Shown: positions 51,548 through 60,533 of the stretch, piece after piece
Position numbering within the stretch: position 1 is the stretch's first letter
Layout: the number at the start of each line of letters is the position of its first letter
Origin: JABCPE02 sp963516675
Lineage (GTDB): Bacteria; Bacteroidota; Bacteroidia; Flavobacteriales; Weeksellaceae
DNA: 64,000 bases
NCBI GenBank assembly: GCA_963516675.1
Contig: CAUQBH010000004.1
Coordinates: 72,345-136,344, forward strand
Direction: 5' to 3'
The notes under the pieces: generated by a model
Databases searched by the model: none
What the model was told of the DNA's origin: nothing
The model's input: only the letters and a program-made list of their open reading frames with translations
Program-made: the position numbers and the translations under genes

Positions 51548-52717
51548 ATGAAAAAGAGCAACAATCTCTTGCTTCAAATCCTGATTGCTATTGTTTTAGG
51601 TATAATTTTTGGAAAGTTTGTAAATCAAGAATTTTTAAAAATCTTTCTCACCTTCAATGGGCTATTTAGTCAGTTTCTCGGATTCTGTATTCCTTTGATT
51701 ATCATAGGGCTAATAGTCCCATCAATAGGAAAACTAGGCGGAACAGCCAGTAAAATAGTTCTTGTAACGGCAGGATTGGCTTATTTATCTACGCTTTTAG
51801 CAGGTTTTGTTTCTTATGGAGTGAGTATCAGCACTTTCCCAAGCCTTTTAGAAGGGCAGTCGCTGAGTGATGTTTCAAAAGTCACTGAAATCAAGCCTTA
51901 TTTTTCGCTGAGCATTCCTCCTATGTTTGATGTGATGACAGCGCTGGTTTTGGCTTTTATGGTAGGAATAGGAATTTCTAAAATACGCAATTCTACTCTG
52001 TTACAGGTTTTTGAGGAGTTTGAAATCATCATCTCTAATGTCATTGCCCGTATTCTTATTCCGCTGCTTCCGCTGTATATTTTTGGTATCTTTTTAGGAA
52101 TGGCACATACGGGTGAAGTTTTCACGATTGTTTCTATTTTCATTAAAATTATCGCCATTATTTTTGGGCTTCATATTTTGTTTTTGATATTTTTATTTAC
52201 CATCGCTGGAATTATCGGAAGGAAAAATCCTTTTAAAATGTTAGTAAATATGATACCTGCCTATATCACGGCTCTGGGAACGCAGTCTTCGGCAGCTACC
52301 ATTCCTGTTTCCTTACAGCAGACTATCAAAAACGGCGTTTCGGAAAAGGTGGCTAAACTGGTTATTCCTCTTTGTGCAACGATACATTTATCTGGAAGTG
52401 CTCTGAAAATAGTTGCCTGCACCATAGCTCTGGTGGTAGTACAGCAGATGCCGATTGATTTCTTGGATTACGCAGGATTTATTTTCATGCTTGGTATTGC
52501 TATGGTGGCCGCACCTGGAGTTCCTGGCGGTGCTATTATGGCGGCTATCGGGATTATCGGTTCTATGCTGGGATTCGATGAAAAAAGCCAAGCGCTGATG
52601 ATTTCCCTATACATCGCTATGGACAGCTTCGGAACGGCTGGAAATGTCACAGGAGACTGCGCTATAGCAGTAATTACAGATACTATTTTTGGGGAAAAAC
52701 AGAAAACCAACGACTAA
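51548..52717 (+). CDS. Dicarboxylate/amino acid:cation symporter (DAACS family)
   Basis: A 389-residue inner-membrane symporter with about eight helices and two re-entrant hairpins. Seen: the serine-rich ALGTQSSAATIPVSLQ hairpin near 237-252, ATIHLSGSALKIVACTIALV near 273 and MDSFGTAGNVTGDCAIAVI near 363, which form the substrate and sodium sites in GltP/DctA-type transporters. It probably imports glutamate, aspartate or a dicarboxylate with sodium or protons. The family's usual TxxxxNMDG is replaced by ATIHLSG, as in the serine/threonine-leaning or divergent members. The stop is directly followed by the DUF2851 start. Confidence 0.88.
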   Translation: MKKSNNLLLQILIAIVLGIIFGKFVNQEFLKIFLTFNGLFSQFLGFCIPLIIIGLIVPSIGKLGGTASKIVLVTAGLAYLSTLLAGFVSYGVSISTFPSLLEGQSLSDVSKVTEIKPYFSLSIPPMFDVMTALVLAFMVGIGISKIRNSTLLQVFEEFEIIISNVIARILIPLLPLYIFGIFLGMAHTGEVFTIVSIFIKIIAIIFGLHILFLIFLFTIAGIIGRKNPFKMLVNMIPAYITALGTQSSAATIPVSLQQTIKNGVSEKVAKLVIPLCATIHLSGSALKIVACTIALVVVQQMPIDFLDYAGFIFMLGIAMVAAPGVPGGAIMAAIGIIGSMLGFDEKSQALMISLYIAMDSFGTAGNVTGDCAIAVITDTIFGEKQKTND

Positions 52718-53956
52718 ATGAAAGAAAAGTTTTTACAAACTCTTTGGGAAAACAAGGTTTTTAATCCGCTCTTGTTCAAGGATACGGATGGAAACCCTAT
52801 CGAAATCCTAGATTTTGGAAAACTAAATAGTAATGCTGGTCCTGATTTTCATTCGGTAAAGATAAAAACACAAGGCATCACATTCTTCGGAAATGCTGAA
52901 TTTCATGTAAAATCTTCCGACTGGCTTCTACACAAACATTCGGAACAAAAAGATTATCAGTCTGTTATCCTCCATGTCGTTTTTGAGCACGACCAAGAAA
53001 TTTCAGAACTGAAAGAAAAAAACATTCCTACTTTGGAGCTAAAAAACTATATTGATAACTCTGATTTTCAGTATTACAACTTTAATAAAGAAAAGAATTT
53101 TATCCCTTGTGAAGATATTTTTAGTATCAAAAAAATCCCAAATTATTTTTCCGAGGAAATTGTTTTGCAAAAATTAGAGGAAAAAGACAAAGAAATCAGA
53201 CAAGAGCTTTTAGCAACAAAGAACGACTACGAGGCGGTTTTATTCCAGAGAATAGCCTACTCTTTTGGACTGAAAGTAAATTCGGAAACCTTCCTACAAA
53301 TTGCACAAAGCATTGATTTTAAAACCATTAAAAAAGTTTCTCAAAATCCTTTTCAGTTGGAAAGCCTCTTATTTGGGAAAGCAGATTTACTAAATAATTC
53401 GGAAAAAGACAGCCAAAAATGGCTGAAAGAATTTGAGTTTTTAAGGGCAAAATTTGGGATAAACGACATCGTTTTCCCTGCTAAATTTATGCGAATGATG
53501 CCCGTTTCGTTCCCTACTATAAGGCTCTCGCAGCTAGCTCAGCTGTATTCTCGGCATCAGAATTTATTTTCAAAAATCATCAATGCCAAAAGCGTGGAAG
53601 AGTTGAAAGATTTATTCAAAGACATAAAAACCTCTGAATACTGGGAAAATCACTATGTTTTCGGAAAGGAAAGCGAAGCTAAAACCAAAAAACTTTCAGA
53701 GGATTTCATAGAAATTATTTTACTGAACGCCATCCTTCCTGTGATTTATTCCTATCACAAGGAAAAAACTGATAATCAAAGAATTATATTTAATTTTTAC
53801 CAAAACCTAAAACCTGAGAAAAACTCCATTATCAAACAATGGAAAAATTTAGGCGCGAAGATAAAATCTGCCCTAGATTCCCAAGCGTTCTTATATTTAT
53901 ACAAAAACTGGTGCAGCCAGAAAAGATGTTTAGAATGCTGTCAAACACAATTTTAA
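52718..53956 (+). CDS. DUF2851 family protein
   Basis: A 412-residue protein typical of Bacteroidota, recognised from FLQTLWENKVFN, ILDFGKLNSNAGPDFHSVKIK near 38-58 and GNAEFHVKSSDWLLHKH near 67-83. The D-x-N-AGPDF pattern plus EFH and SDW recalls restriction-endonuclease-like active sites, but a nuclease role is speculation. It ends in a Cys-rich tail (WCSQKRCLECCQTQF), a possible zinc site. The start codon abuts the stop of the symporter gene, so the two are probably translated from one mRNA. Function unknown. Confidence 0.88.
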   Translation: MKEKFLQTLWENKVFNPLLFKDTDGNPIEILDFGKLNSNAGPDFHSVKIKTQGITFFGNAEFHVKSSDWLLHKHSEQKDYQSVILHVVFEHDQEISELKEKNIPTLELKNYIDNSDFQYYNFNKEKNFIPCEDIFSIKKIPNYFSEEIVLQKLEEKDKEIRQELLATKNDYEAVLFQRIAYSFGLKVNSETFLQIAQSIDFKTIKKVSQNPFQLESLLFGKADLLNNSEKDSQKWLKEFEFLRAKFGINDIVFPAKFMRMMPVSFPTIRLSQLAQLYSRHQNLFSKIINAKSVEELKDLFKDIKTSEYWENHYVFGKESEAKTKKLSEDFIEIILLNAILPVIYSYHKEKTDNQRIIFNFYQNLKPEKNSIIKQWKNLGAKIKSALDSQAFLYLYKNWCSQKRCLECCQTQF

Positions 53957-53972
53957 TTTAATTTTAAACAAA

Positions 53973-54500
53973 ATGATTTTTACTCTAAACGACATACAAA
54001 TACAACCTGCAAAAGGAGAAGAACACGGACATATTTTCTCCTCGTACTGCGCATCTTTCCCTGCTGATGAGCGGAGAGATGAGGAGCAGTTTTACAAGCT
54101 TTTAGAAAATCACCACAGCAAGATATTGTCCATTTTCAAAGGAGAAAACCTCGCTGGATACCTTATCGTATGGGAGTTTTCAGAGTTTACATTTATAGAG
54201 CATTTTGAGATTTTTGAGGCTCTTCGTGGTGCTAATTTAGGCTCTACGATTCTGTCTATTTTGACTGAAAACCTCGGAAACATCCTGCTAGAAACCGAAC
54301 CCAAAGAGCTGAGTGACATAGCTGAGCGAAGAGTAGGTTTTTACAAAAAAAACGGCTTCTCTGTTTTGGACGAAAACTATATCCAGCCGAGCTACAGCCA
54401 AGATAAAAACCCGCTGAACCTTTGGCTGATGGGAACTTTTGAGCCTGATAATCTGACTCAGACCATTGCAGAAATTCATAAAATCGTATATCAAAATTAA
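53973..54500 (+). CDS. GNAT family N-acetyltransferase
   Basis: A 175-residue acetyltransferase-fold protein. The N-terminal FPADERRDEEQFYKLL near 28-43 is typical of a GNAT subgroup; the core strand LAGYLIVWEFSEFTFIEHFEI runs near 61-82, the acetyl-CoA loop is LRGANLGSTIL near 86-96 (variant of Q/RxxGxG/A), and RRVGFYKKNGF near 122 is the classic C-terminal element. The substrate is unknown. It lies between DUF2851 and pyrD with gaps of 16 and 25 bp, so it is in one operon with them. Confidence 0.82.
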   Translation: MIFTLNDIQIQPAKGEEHGHIFSSYCASFPADERRDEEQFYKLLENHHSKILSIFKGENLAGYLIVWEFSEFTFIEHFEIFEALRGANLGSTILSILTENLGNILLETEPKELSDIAERRVGFYKKNGFSVLDENYIQPSYSQDKNPLNLWLMGTFEPDNLTQTIAEIHKIVYQN

Positions 54501-54525
54501 GTCTAACCCAATAAAATAATCACTC

Positions 54526-55458
54526 ATGAACCTCAAATCTAAAATCGGAAATTACACCTTCGAAAATCCACTGATGAACGCCTCTGGATGCTGGTGCGAA
54601 TCGGAAGAAAAACTAAATGAACTTCACCTCTCTGACTGCGGAAGTTTCGTAACCAAAAGTGCCACAGCGAAATACCGCGAAGGAAATCCATCGCCGCGAT
54701 ATGTGGAAGTTCCACTAGGGACTATCAACTCCATGGGACTGCCTAATGAAGGGCTGGACTACTATCTCGATTATGCCCTAAAATTCCAAGAAAAACACGA
54801 ACAAACCATTTTTCTCTCTGTGGCAGGAATGTCTTTTGAGGAAAATATGGAAATGCTGAAAAAAGTAAATTCATCTGATTTTAAAGGCATTATAGAGCTT
54901 AACCTCTCTTGTCCTAATGTCCCTGGGAAACCTCAAACAGGCTATGACTTTGAGGCTACGGAGCGAATTTTACAAGAAGTTTTTACTTTCATCGAAAAAC
55001 CTTTGGGCGTAAAACTTCCGCCTTATTTCGATATGGCGCATTTTGACAAAATTGCAGAAGTGCTGAATAAATTCCCGCTCCACTATGTGAATTGTATCAA
55101 TTCCATCGGAAACGGGCTCTACATCGACACGGAAAAAGAAGAAGTCGTTATCAAACCAAAGGATGGATTTGGCGGAATCGGCGGCGAATACATCAAACCT
55201 ACCGCTCTGGCTAATGTCCGCGCGATGTACACCAGACTAAATAAAAACATCCAAGTCATCGGCTGCGGTGGCGTTCTTACAGGGCAGGATGTCTTTGAGC
55301 ATATTCTCTGCGGAGCAAGTATGGTTCAGGTGGGCTCTCAGCTGATGAAGGAAAATCCGTCTATTTTCGGGCGACTTCTTTATGAATTAAAAGAAATTAT
55401 GTCCCAAAAAGGCTACCAATCCATAGATGATTTCAAAGGTAAATTAAAATCCTTGTAG
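54526..55458 (+). CDS. pyrD: Dihydroorotate dehydrogenase, class 1A type
   Basis: A 310-residue cytosolic FMN enzyme oxidising dihydroorotate to orotate in pyrimidine synthesis. It carries class 1 features: ENPLMNASGCWCESEEKL, the FVTKSATAKYREGNPSPRY lid near 42-60, and the catalytic-cysteine motif ELNLSCPNVPGKPQ near 126-139. It also has KPKDGFGGIGGEYIKPTALANVR (split near 208-230) and YQSIDDFKGKLKSL at the end. The close likeness to the fumarate-using class 1A enzyme (Lactococcus/trypanosome type), rather than the membrane quinone-linked class 2, is notable. Length is normal for class 1A. Confidence 0.92.
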   Translation: MNLKSKIGNYTFENPLMNASGCWCESEEKLNELHLSDCGSFVTKSATAKYREGNPSPRYVEVPLGTINSMGLPNEGLDYYLDYALKFQEKHEQTIFLSVAGMSFEENMEMLKKVNSSDFKGIIELNLSCPNVPGKPQTGYDFEATERILQEVFTFIEKPLGVKLPPYFDMAHFDKIAEVLNKFPLHYVNCINSIGNGLYIDTEKEEVVIKPKDGFGGIGGEYIKPTALANVRAMYTRLNKNIQVIGCGGVLTGQDVFEHILCGASMVQVGSQLMKENPSIFGRLLYELKEIMSQKGYQSIDDFKGKLKSL

Positions 55459-55486
55459 TTCATCTGCATGGTTTTTAGTATTTTTG
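55453..55486 (+). promoter_or_regulatory. Promoter of pdxJ
   Basis: TTG (55453-55455, overlapping the last codon of pyrD) and TATTTTTG (55479-55486) are 23 bp apart, 21 bp before the pdxJ start. Confidence 0.5.
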
Positions 55487-55507
55487 AAAAAAATTTAAAT
55501 CTTTTCA

Positions 55508-56230
55508 ATGACAAAATTAAGTGTAAACATCAATAAAATAGCGACCCTCCGAAATTCCAGAGGAGGGCTGCTTCCCAGCGTGACAGAAGCCGCAGTGAAA
55601 ATTCAGGAATTCGGTGCAGATGGCATCACCATCCACCCAAGACCAGACCAGCGCCACATCACAAGACAAGATGTCTATGACCTAAAACCGCTGGTGTATA
55701 CGGAATTTAATATTGAAGGCAATCCGCACCGACCATTCATAGATATGGTTTTGGAAATCAAACCTACGCAAGTGACTTTAGTTCCTGATGCGGACAATGC
55801 CATCACTTCGAATGCTGGCTGGGATACCAAAACTCATCTGTATTTCCTGACAGACATTATATCGGAGTTCAAACGAGCTGGAATTAGGACTTCTATTTTC
55901 CTTGACCCTAAACCAGAACTTTGTGATTATGCCGCTAAAACGGGAGCTGACCGAATAGAACTATACACAGAGGCCTATGCTTCGGAGTATAGAGCCAATA
56001 AAGAAGCGGCTATCAAGCCTTATTTAGAAACGGCTGTTCGCGCAAGTGAACTAGGACTGGGCATCAATGCTGGGCATGATTTAAGCCTTGAAAATCTACA
56101 ATATTTCGCAGAAACTATCCCAAATCTTTTGGAGGTGTCCATAGGGCATGCACTCATCAGCGAGGCTCTCTACATGGGCATGGAAAACACTGTTCAGGCT
56201 TACCAAAAAAGATTAGAAATCGACAAATAA
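55508..56230 (+). CDS. pdxJ: Pyridoxine 5'-phosphate synthase
   Basis: A 240-residue TIM-barrel enzyme that joins deoxyxylulose phosphate and 3-amino-2-oxopropyl phosphate into pyridoxine phosphate. Signatures: LSVNINKIATLRNSRGG at 4-20, ADGITIHPRPDQRHI near 35-49, the TLVPDADNAITSNAGWD region near 92-108, and LGINAGHDLSLENL near 180. Length is family-typical. It follows pyrD by 49 bp with its own probable promoter and is 11 bp upstream of the DUF721 gene. Confidence 0.95.
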   Translation: MTKLSVNINKIATLRNSRGGLLPSVTEAAVKIQEFGADGITIHPRPDQRHITRQDVYDLKPLVYTEFNIEGNPHRPFIDMVLEIKPTQVTLVPDADNAITSNAGWDTKTHLYFLTDIISEFKRAGIRTSIFLDPKPELCDYAAKTGADRIELYTEAYASEYRANKEAAIKPYLETAVRASELGLGINAGHDLSLENLQYFAETIPNLLEVSIGHALISEALYMGMENTVQAYQKRLEIDK

Positions 56231-56241
56231 TTTTTTCTTAC

Positions 56242-56529
56242 ATGAGAAAGAAAAGAGAATTTCACTCTTCAGAATTGGTAAAAAGTTTGGCCAAAATCTA
56301 TGGTTTTGATGAGATTTTGGTTTCATTTAAAATAAAAGACTTTCTCCGAGAATACTTGGACGAAAGTCTTTTTAACGAAATAGAACAAGTTCGGCTAAAC
56401 AAAGGCGTTCTCAGCCTAAAAATAAAATCTCCTTTACTAAAAAACGATTTCCAAATGCGAAAATCGTTCTATATTAATAAAATTTCTTCTGAGTTGGGAA
56501 TAGAAATTATCCAAATCATCATTCTATAA
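56242..56529 (+). CDS. DUF721 (DciA-like) domain protein
   Basis: A 95-residue basic protein: RKKREFHSSELVKSLAKIYGFDEILVSFKIKDF (in parts, residues 2-34) and a KH-like beta-alpha-beta core with GVLSLKIKSPLLKNDFQMRK near 53-72. The family includes DciA, a helicase operator in replication initiation, and short single-domain versions are widespread in Bacteroidota. It follows pdxJ by 11 bp. Its last 6 bp overlap the 3' end of the convergent mtgA gene, with no terminator visible between them. Confidence 0.8.
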   Translation: MRKKREFHSSELVKSLAKIYGFDEILVSFKIKDFLREYLDESLFNEIEQVRLNKGVLSLKIKSPLLKNDFQMRKSFYINKISSELGIEIIQIIIL

Positions 56530-57180
56530 ATCCTCTTTTAGGCGGATATGGTTCATCTGCTTCATTATCCAGCTGTGCTTTCTTTTCAGCGCTGGTGTCG
56601 GATTTTTTGGGTCGTATTTTTTAGGATTTGGGAGAACCGCCGCTATCCACGCCGCCTCGCTTTTGGTAAGATTTTTAGCCGATTTCTTAAAATAATACCG
56701 CGAAGCTGCCTCCACACCGAAAACTCCCTGCCCCATTTCTATGGAATTGAGATACCTCTCCATGATGATTTTCTTGTTCCAAACTTTCTCAATCACAAAA
56801 GTAAAAACCACTTCTAAGCCCTTTCTCAGCCAGCTTCTATTATTCCAAAGGAAAATATTTTTGGCTGTCTGCTGGGAAATCGTGCTTCCGCCTTGTATTC
56901 GTTTTCCTTTTTCATTATTCTCCATGGCTCTCTCAATAGCTTTAAAATCAAAACCATCGTGTTTATAATAGTTTTGATCTTCTGATGCTATAACGGCTAT
57001 TTTCACATAATCCCCCATTTCATCATAGGAAACATACTCGCGGTCTAATTTCTGATATTGAAACAAACCGCCGAGCTGCGTCCATGTGATGATGGGATTA
57101 AAAAACCTGCCCCAAACCACCGCTAAAAGGTAAAATATTAAAATAAAATAAATTATTTTCTTCAAATATTTCAGCATCAA
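56524..57180 (-). CDS. mtgA: Monofunctional biosynthetic peptidoglycan transglycosylase
   Basis: A 218-residue GT51 enzyme polymerising lipid II. It has one N-terminal membrane anchor (residues 8-24), the catalytic-glutamate motif IASEDQNYYKHDGFD near 65-79, GGSTISQQTAKNIFLW near 97-112 with the second glutamate in the following GLEVVFTFVIEKVWNK, and RYLNSIEMGQGVFGVEAAS near 142-160. No transpeptidase domain. It is translationally coupled (4-bp ATGA overlap) to the upstream AAA ATPase gene, an unusual partner. Confidence 0.94.
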   Translation of the reverse strand: MMLKYLKKIIYFILIFYLLAVVWGRFFNPIITWTQLGGLFQYQKLDREYVSYDEMGDYVKIAVIASEDQNYYKHDGFDFKAIERAMENNEKGKRIQGGSTISQQTAKNIFLWNNRSWLRKGLEVVFTFVIEKVWNKKIIMERYLNSIEMGQGVFGVEAASRYYFKKSAKNLTKSEAAWIAAVLPNPKKYDPKNPTPALKRKHSWIMKQMNHIRLKEDL

Positions 57181-58319
57181 AAACCTATTTTTTTATTTTC
57201 TTTTGTAGTGTCTTTCAGTGATTTTTCATCCATATTCGTAAGTTCCGCCAGAGAGCGAGGCTCATCTACAGTAATGTCCTTGCCTATTGATTTCAGGTAA
57301 GCATTGGATTTTTCCACGGTCAGCTCTCGGAACTTATATTCTGCTATCAGCCTTCCTTTTCTCAGCAGGGCAGAATCGATTTTGGATATATCCGAATTAA
57401 ATGTACAAATTAGCTGACATTCAAGCACATCCGACAGCATTCCGTCCGCTATGTTCAAAATCGAAGAAACCACATCTGTATTACTGTTGAGCGTTGTTCT
57501 CTCCGCAATGTAGTTTTCACAATCTTCCAGCACCAAAACCGAATTCTGATTATCCACCAAAACACCAATAAAACTAGGGTCTGTGAGCGAAGAAATCATC
57601 GTAGTCGGTATGAAAATGAATTTTTTATTCGGAATCTGGCTCGTCAGCCATTTGATGTAGTTGGTCTTTCCTGAACCAGCAATCCCGTGAAGCAGCACGA
57701 TTCCCTTGTTTTCATTGGTTATCGTATGTTTCACTCTGGTATGCACCTCCATAAAATCATCATTGTACATCAGATCCAAGTCTATTCTGTGAGGTTTTAT
57801 CGTATGAGTTTTTAGGTCAAAACCTGAATTATCTTTCAGCAAAATAGATACTTTGGCTTCTTTAGAAATATATTTTTCAAAATATTCACTGAAAAGTTTT
57901 ATTAGATTTGTCTTAGTATTAGGAGAATCATTTTTATAATAAACATACTCCACACGATAGAGCCCTTCCTCAAAAACTTCTGTATCATAGTCATCAGACA
58001 AGTCTCTGGTTAATAGTATAAAAACCTCTAATTCGGGATGAAAATAGCACTCCTCACTCTCATAAAGCTCGTTGGTTTTTGATGAATATTCCATCGTTTG
58101 GAAATCCTCACATTTCTGGAACTGAGAGAGTTTTTCTTTGTGTATAACCAGCTCATCATTACCGATATACAGATTTGCCATAGCATTATTTAACAAAGCT
58201 CTATAAGGCGACGAAGTGTGAGAAACATCCATCTTGTTATAAAGCTTTACTGCTCCTGCTTCACCATCATAACCCATTAGGTAAAATGGTTTATAAAATT
58301 CTGATTCTTTTATTCTCAT
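57177..58319 (-). CDS. AAA family ATPase
   Basis: A 380-residue protein. The N-terminal 200 residues have no recognised domain (MRIKESEFYKPFYLMGYDGE..., mixed alpha/beta). The ATPase core follows: Walker A HGIAGSGKTNYI near 213-224, Walker B SVLVLEDCENYI near 262-273, an asparagine-containing sensor 1 (LICTFNSDISKID near 306) and LLRKGRLIAEYKF near 320, resembling the end of BCS1/classical AAA modules. Walker B ends ED rather than DE. It may remodel a protein complex; the coupling to mtgA hints at the cell envelope, but it has no membrane helix. Confidence 0.82.
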   Translation of the reverse strand: MRIKESEFYKPFYLMGYDGEAGAVKLYNKMDVSHTSSPYRALLNNAMANLYIGNDELVIHKEKLSQFQKCEDFQTMEYSSKTNELYESEECYFHPELEVFILLTRDLSDDYDTEVFEEGLYRVEYVYYKNDSPNTKTNLIKLFSEYFEKYISKEAKVSILLKDNSGFDLKTHTIKPHRIDLDLMYNDDFMEVHTRVKHTITNENKGIVLLHGIAGSGKTNYIKWLTSQIPNKKFIFIPTTMISSLTDPSFIGVLVDNQNSVLVLEDCENYIAERTTLNSNTDVVSSILNIADGMLSDVLECQLICTFNSDISKIDSALLRKGRLIAEYKFRELTVEKSNAYLKSIGKDITVDEPRSLAELTNMDEKSLKDTTKENKKIGF

Positions 58320-58353
58320 CTTTTTAAATTTAATTTATACTTTAATATTTTGT

Positions 58354-58875
58354 TTATTTTTTCTCTTTATACCAAGAAGAATATTTTACATAATTTTTGC
58401 TTATTCGCTGTATTTCAGACTCCATAAGGTCTTGCGAAACATCTTTTATCTTTTTTGCGGGAACTCCTGCCCATAGCTCGCCTTCTCTGATGTGTGTTCC
58501 CTGCGTAACCACCGAACCTGCTGCCACCACAGCATGAGACTCTATCAGACAGCCATCCATGACAATAGCCCCCATACCGATAAGCACATTATCCTTTATT
58601 TCGCACCCATGAACCACCGCATTATGCCCGATAGAAACATCATTTCCTATAATGGTCGCATGTTTTTCGTAGGTGCAGTGCACGGTTACATTATCTTGAA
58701 TATTCACCCTATCACCCATCCTGATGCTGTTCACATCCCCTCTCAATACGGCATTATACCAAATACTGCACGCATCACCCATCACCACATCTCCGATAAT
58801 CACAGCTGTTTCCGCTAAAAATACATCTTCGCCCACAATGGGAGTTTTTCCTAAAACTTCTCTAATCAAAGCCAT
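58354..58875 (-). CDS. Gamma-carbonic anhydrase family protein (YrdA/PaaY-like)
   Basis: A 173-residue left-handed beta-helix trimer protein. Zinc-ligand histidines are visible in DNVTVHCTYEKH near 68 and VSIGHNAVVHGCEI near 85-95 (GHNAVVH), with LRGDVNSIRMGDRVNIQDN before them, the standard gamma-CA pattern. Family members hydrate CO2 or bind coenzyme A thioesters; the acidic proton-shuttle loop of archaeal Cam is missing, so activity is uncertain. It follows the methyltransferase gene by 3 bp in the same operon. Confidence 0.88.
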   Translation of the reverse strand: MALIREVLGKTPIVGEDVFLAETAVIIGDVVMGDACSIWYNAVLRGDVNSIRMGDRVNIQDNVTVHCTYEKHATIIGNDVSIGHNAVVHGCEIKDNVLIGMGAIVMDGCLIESHAVVAAGSVVTQGTHIREGELWAGVPAKKIKDVSQDLMESEIQRISKNYVKYSSWYKEKK

Positions 58876-58878
58876 TTT

Positions 58879-59610
58879 CTATAATTTTTCTGCTGTAACT
58901 ATCACAGGCATAGAGTTTTCTGGATTAAAATCAACTTTATTAAATCCACCATAAAACTGAATATTTTTAAACCCTACATTCTCCAAAAACCCTTTAAGTT
59001 CTTGATAATCAACATTTATCAAAATCTCCTCATTTTCAACTTTTTTATCCAAAATAGTTTTGAAAATAATATTTCCTTCTTCATTCAAATAGTAAAAGCG
59101 CTCAAATGTAACTCCCTCATTATCAATAATCGGCAAATTTCCTAAAAAATTTCCTTCTTTATTTTTAGATGTAAATTTCCAAAAATTCACCATTTGGATA
59201 ATTAGTTTCCCGCCTTGTTCCAGCTGAGCATAGGCTTTCTGTAAAAAATCTGAAATCTCTTTCTTATTTTCCAAATGAGGAAGCGTATTTCCTATGTTGA
59301 TAATGGTCGTAAATTTCGGAAGCCTATCAATATCAAGCATACTCATATTAACGACTTCTACGCCTTTCTCTTTTGCTTTATCAATTAGTTTTTCGTTGAT
59401 ATCAATGGCTGTAACATCGTAGTTTTCTCTAAGTAAATACTGGGACAAATTCCCTGTTCCTGCGCCCACATCCAAAACCTTTTTGCCTTTTATTTCCTCT
59501 GCAAAAAAAGTTTTGTGCAGTGGAGACAATGAAAAAATCAAATCATATTTCTCTGAAATATCATCATAAAATTTTTTCATACTTTTTTGATTCTGTGTAA
59601 TATCGCTCAT
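58879..59610 (-). CDS. Class I SAM-dependent methyltransferase
   Basis: A 243-residue Rossmann-fold methyltransferase. Motif I is KVLDVGAGTGNLSQYLL near 44-60, followed by AIDINEKLIDKAKEKG near 70 and INIGNTLPHLENKKEI near 106. N-terminal MKKFYDDISEKYD is typical of small-molecule methyltransferases (UbiE-like). The substrate is unknown. It lies 13 bp downstream of corA and 3 bp upstream of the carbonic anhydrase-like gene, probably one operon from ribB down. Confidence 0.88.
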   Translation of the reverse strand: MSDITQNQKSMKKFYDDISEKYDLIFSLSPLHKTFFAEEIKGKKVLDVGAGTGNLSQYLLRENYDVTAIDINEKLIDKAKEKGVEVVNMSMLDIDRLPKFTTIINIGNTLPHLENKKEISDFLQKAYAQLEQGGKLIIQMVNFWKFTSKNKEGNFLGNLPIIDNEGVTFERFYYLNEEGNIIFKTILDKKVENEEILINVDYQELKGFLENVGFKNIQFYGGFNKVDFNPENSMPVIVTAEKL

Positions 59611-59623
59611 AATCGCGTTTTAA

Positions 59624-60529
59624 TTATTTCACATTTTTCCTTTTCATGAAAATAGAAGTCACTATCACGATGACCACCATAATGCCAAGCATCCAATAAA
59701 AGCCGTATTCATGGTCTATTCCGAACATTTCCTGAAAATTCATTCCGTAGAGACTCGCCAAAAAGGTTATCGGCAAGAAATACGCTGAATATACAGCTAA
59801 AATTTTCATAGACTCGTTATTTCTCTGGTCTGTCAGCGCCAAAAATAGACTTATAAGACTGGTAGACTGCGAGTTAAGGTATTCAAAACCACTCATTACC
59901 TCCGTATAAGTGTCTTTCAAATCATTGAATTCTATTTTTTCTATCGGAAGTTTGTCATAAAAATTAACCCATTCATTAGAAATGGACAGAAGTTTCAGAT
60001 TAAGACTCGCCCTCCTTTTCAAACGATATAAACGCTTGATTTCGTTAGAATTAGAATCTGTTTTAGTAAAAACATCATTCTCTATTTTCTCCATTTTCTC
60101 CAAAAGATTGATATTTTCTTTTCTATAAGATTTCAAAATACCAGAACCCAGTTCCAAGGCTACCCGATAGGGATTAGCAGCCTGAAAAGTCCCATTTTGC
60201 AGTTCTTCGGAGAGTTTTTTAATGCGCTCATTATCAATTCTATGAACCGTCAGAATAAGATTTTCTTTAATGAAAATCCCAACTTTAGTACTGATATCGT
60301 TAATGGAATTCAAAAACTTGTTGCCTGGCTCAGAACTTGCCCTCGCAAGAATAAATTTAATTTCGCCCAAATCCTCCGCTTTGGGAAGATGATTGGTATT
60401 GATACAATCTTTTAGGTGTAATATATTGATTTTGTATTGTTTAGATATTTCCGAAATATTTTCATATTTCATATCCTGAATATCAATCCATTCAAAAACA
60501 TCATTTTTGTATAGTGTCTTAACTACCAT
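59624..60529 (-). CDS. corA: Magnesium/cobalt transporter CorA
   Basis: A 301-residue pentameric metal channel subunit. It has a long cytosolic funnel domain with acidic helices, then two C-terminal membrane helices (about residues 240-262 and 275-295). The pore signature YGMNFQ is near 262-267 and the periplasmic loop reads EMFGIDHEYGF. A positively charged end (FMKRKNVK) fits the basic ring. It lies 4 bp after ribB in the minus-strand operon. Confidence 0.93.
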   Translation of the reverse strand: MVVKTLYKNDVFEWIDIQDMKYENISEISKQYKINILHLKDCINTNHLPKAEDLGEIKFILARASSEPGNKFLNSINDISTKVGIFIKENLILTVHRIDNERIKKLSEELQNGTFQAANPYRVALELGSGILKSYRKENINLLEKMEKIENDVFTKTDSNSNEIKRLYRLKRRASLNLKLLSISNEWVNFYDKLPIEKIEFNDLKDTYTEVMSGFEYLNSQSTSLISLFLALTDQRNNESMKILAVYSAYFLPITFLASLYGMNFQEMFGIDHEYGFYWMLGIMVVIVIVTSIFMKRKNVK

Positions 60530-60533
60530 AATA

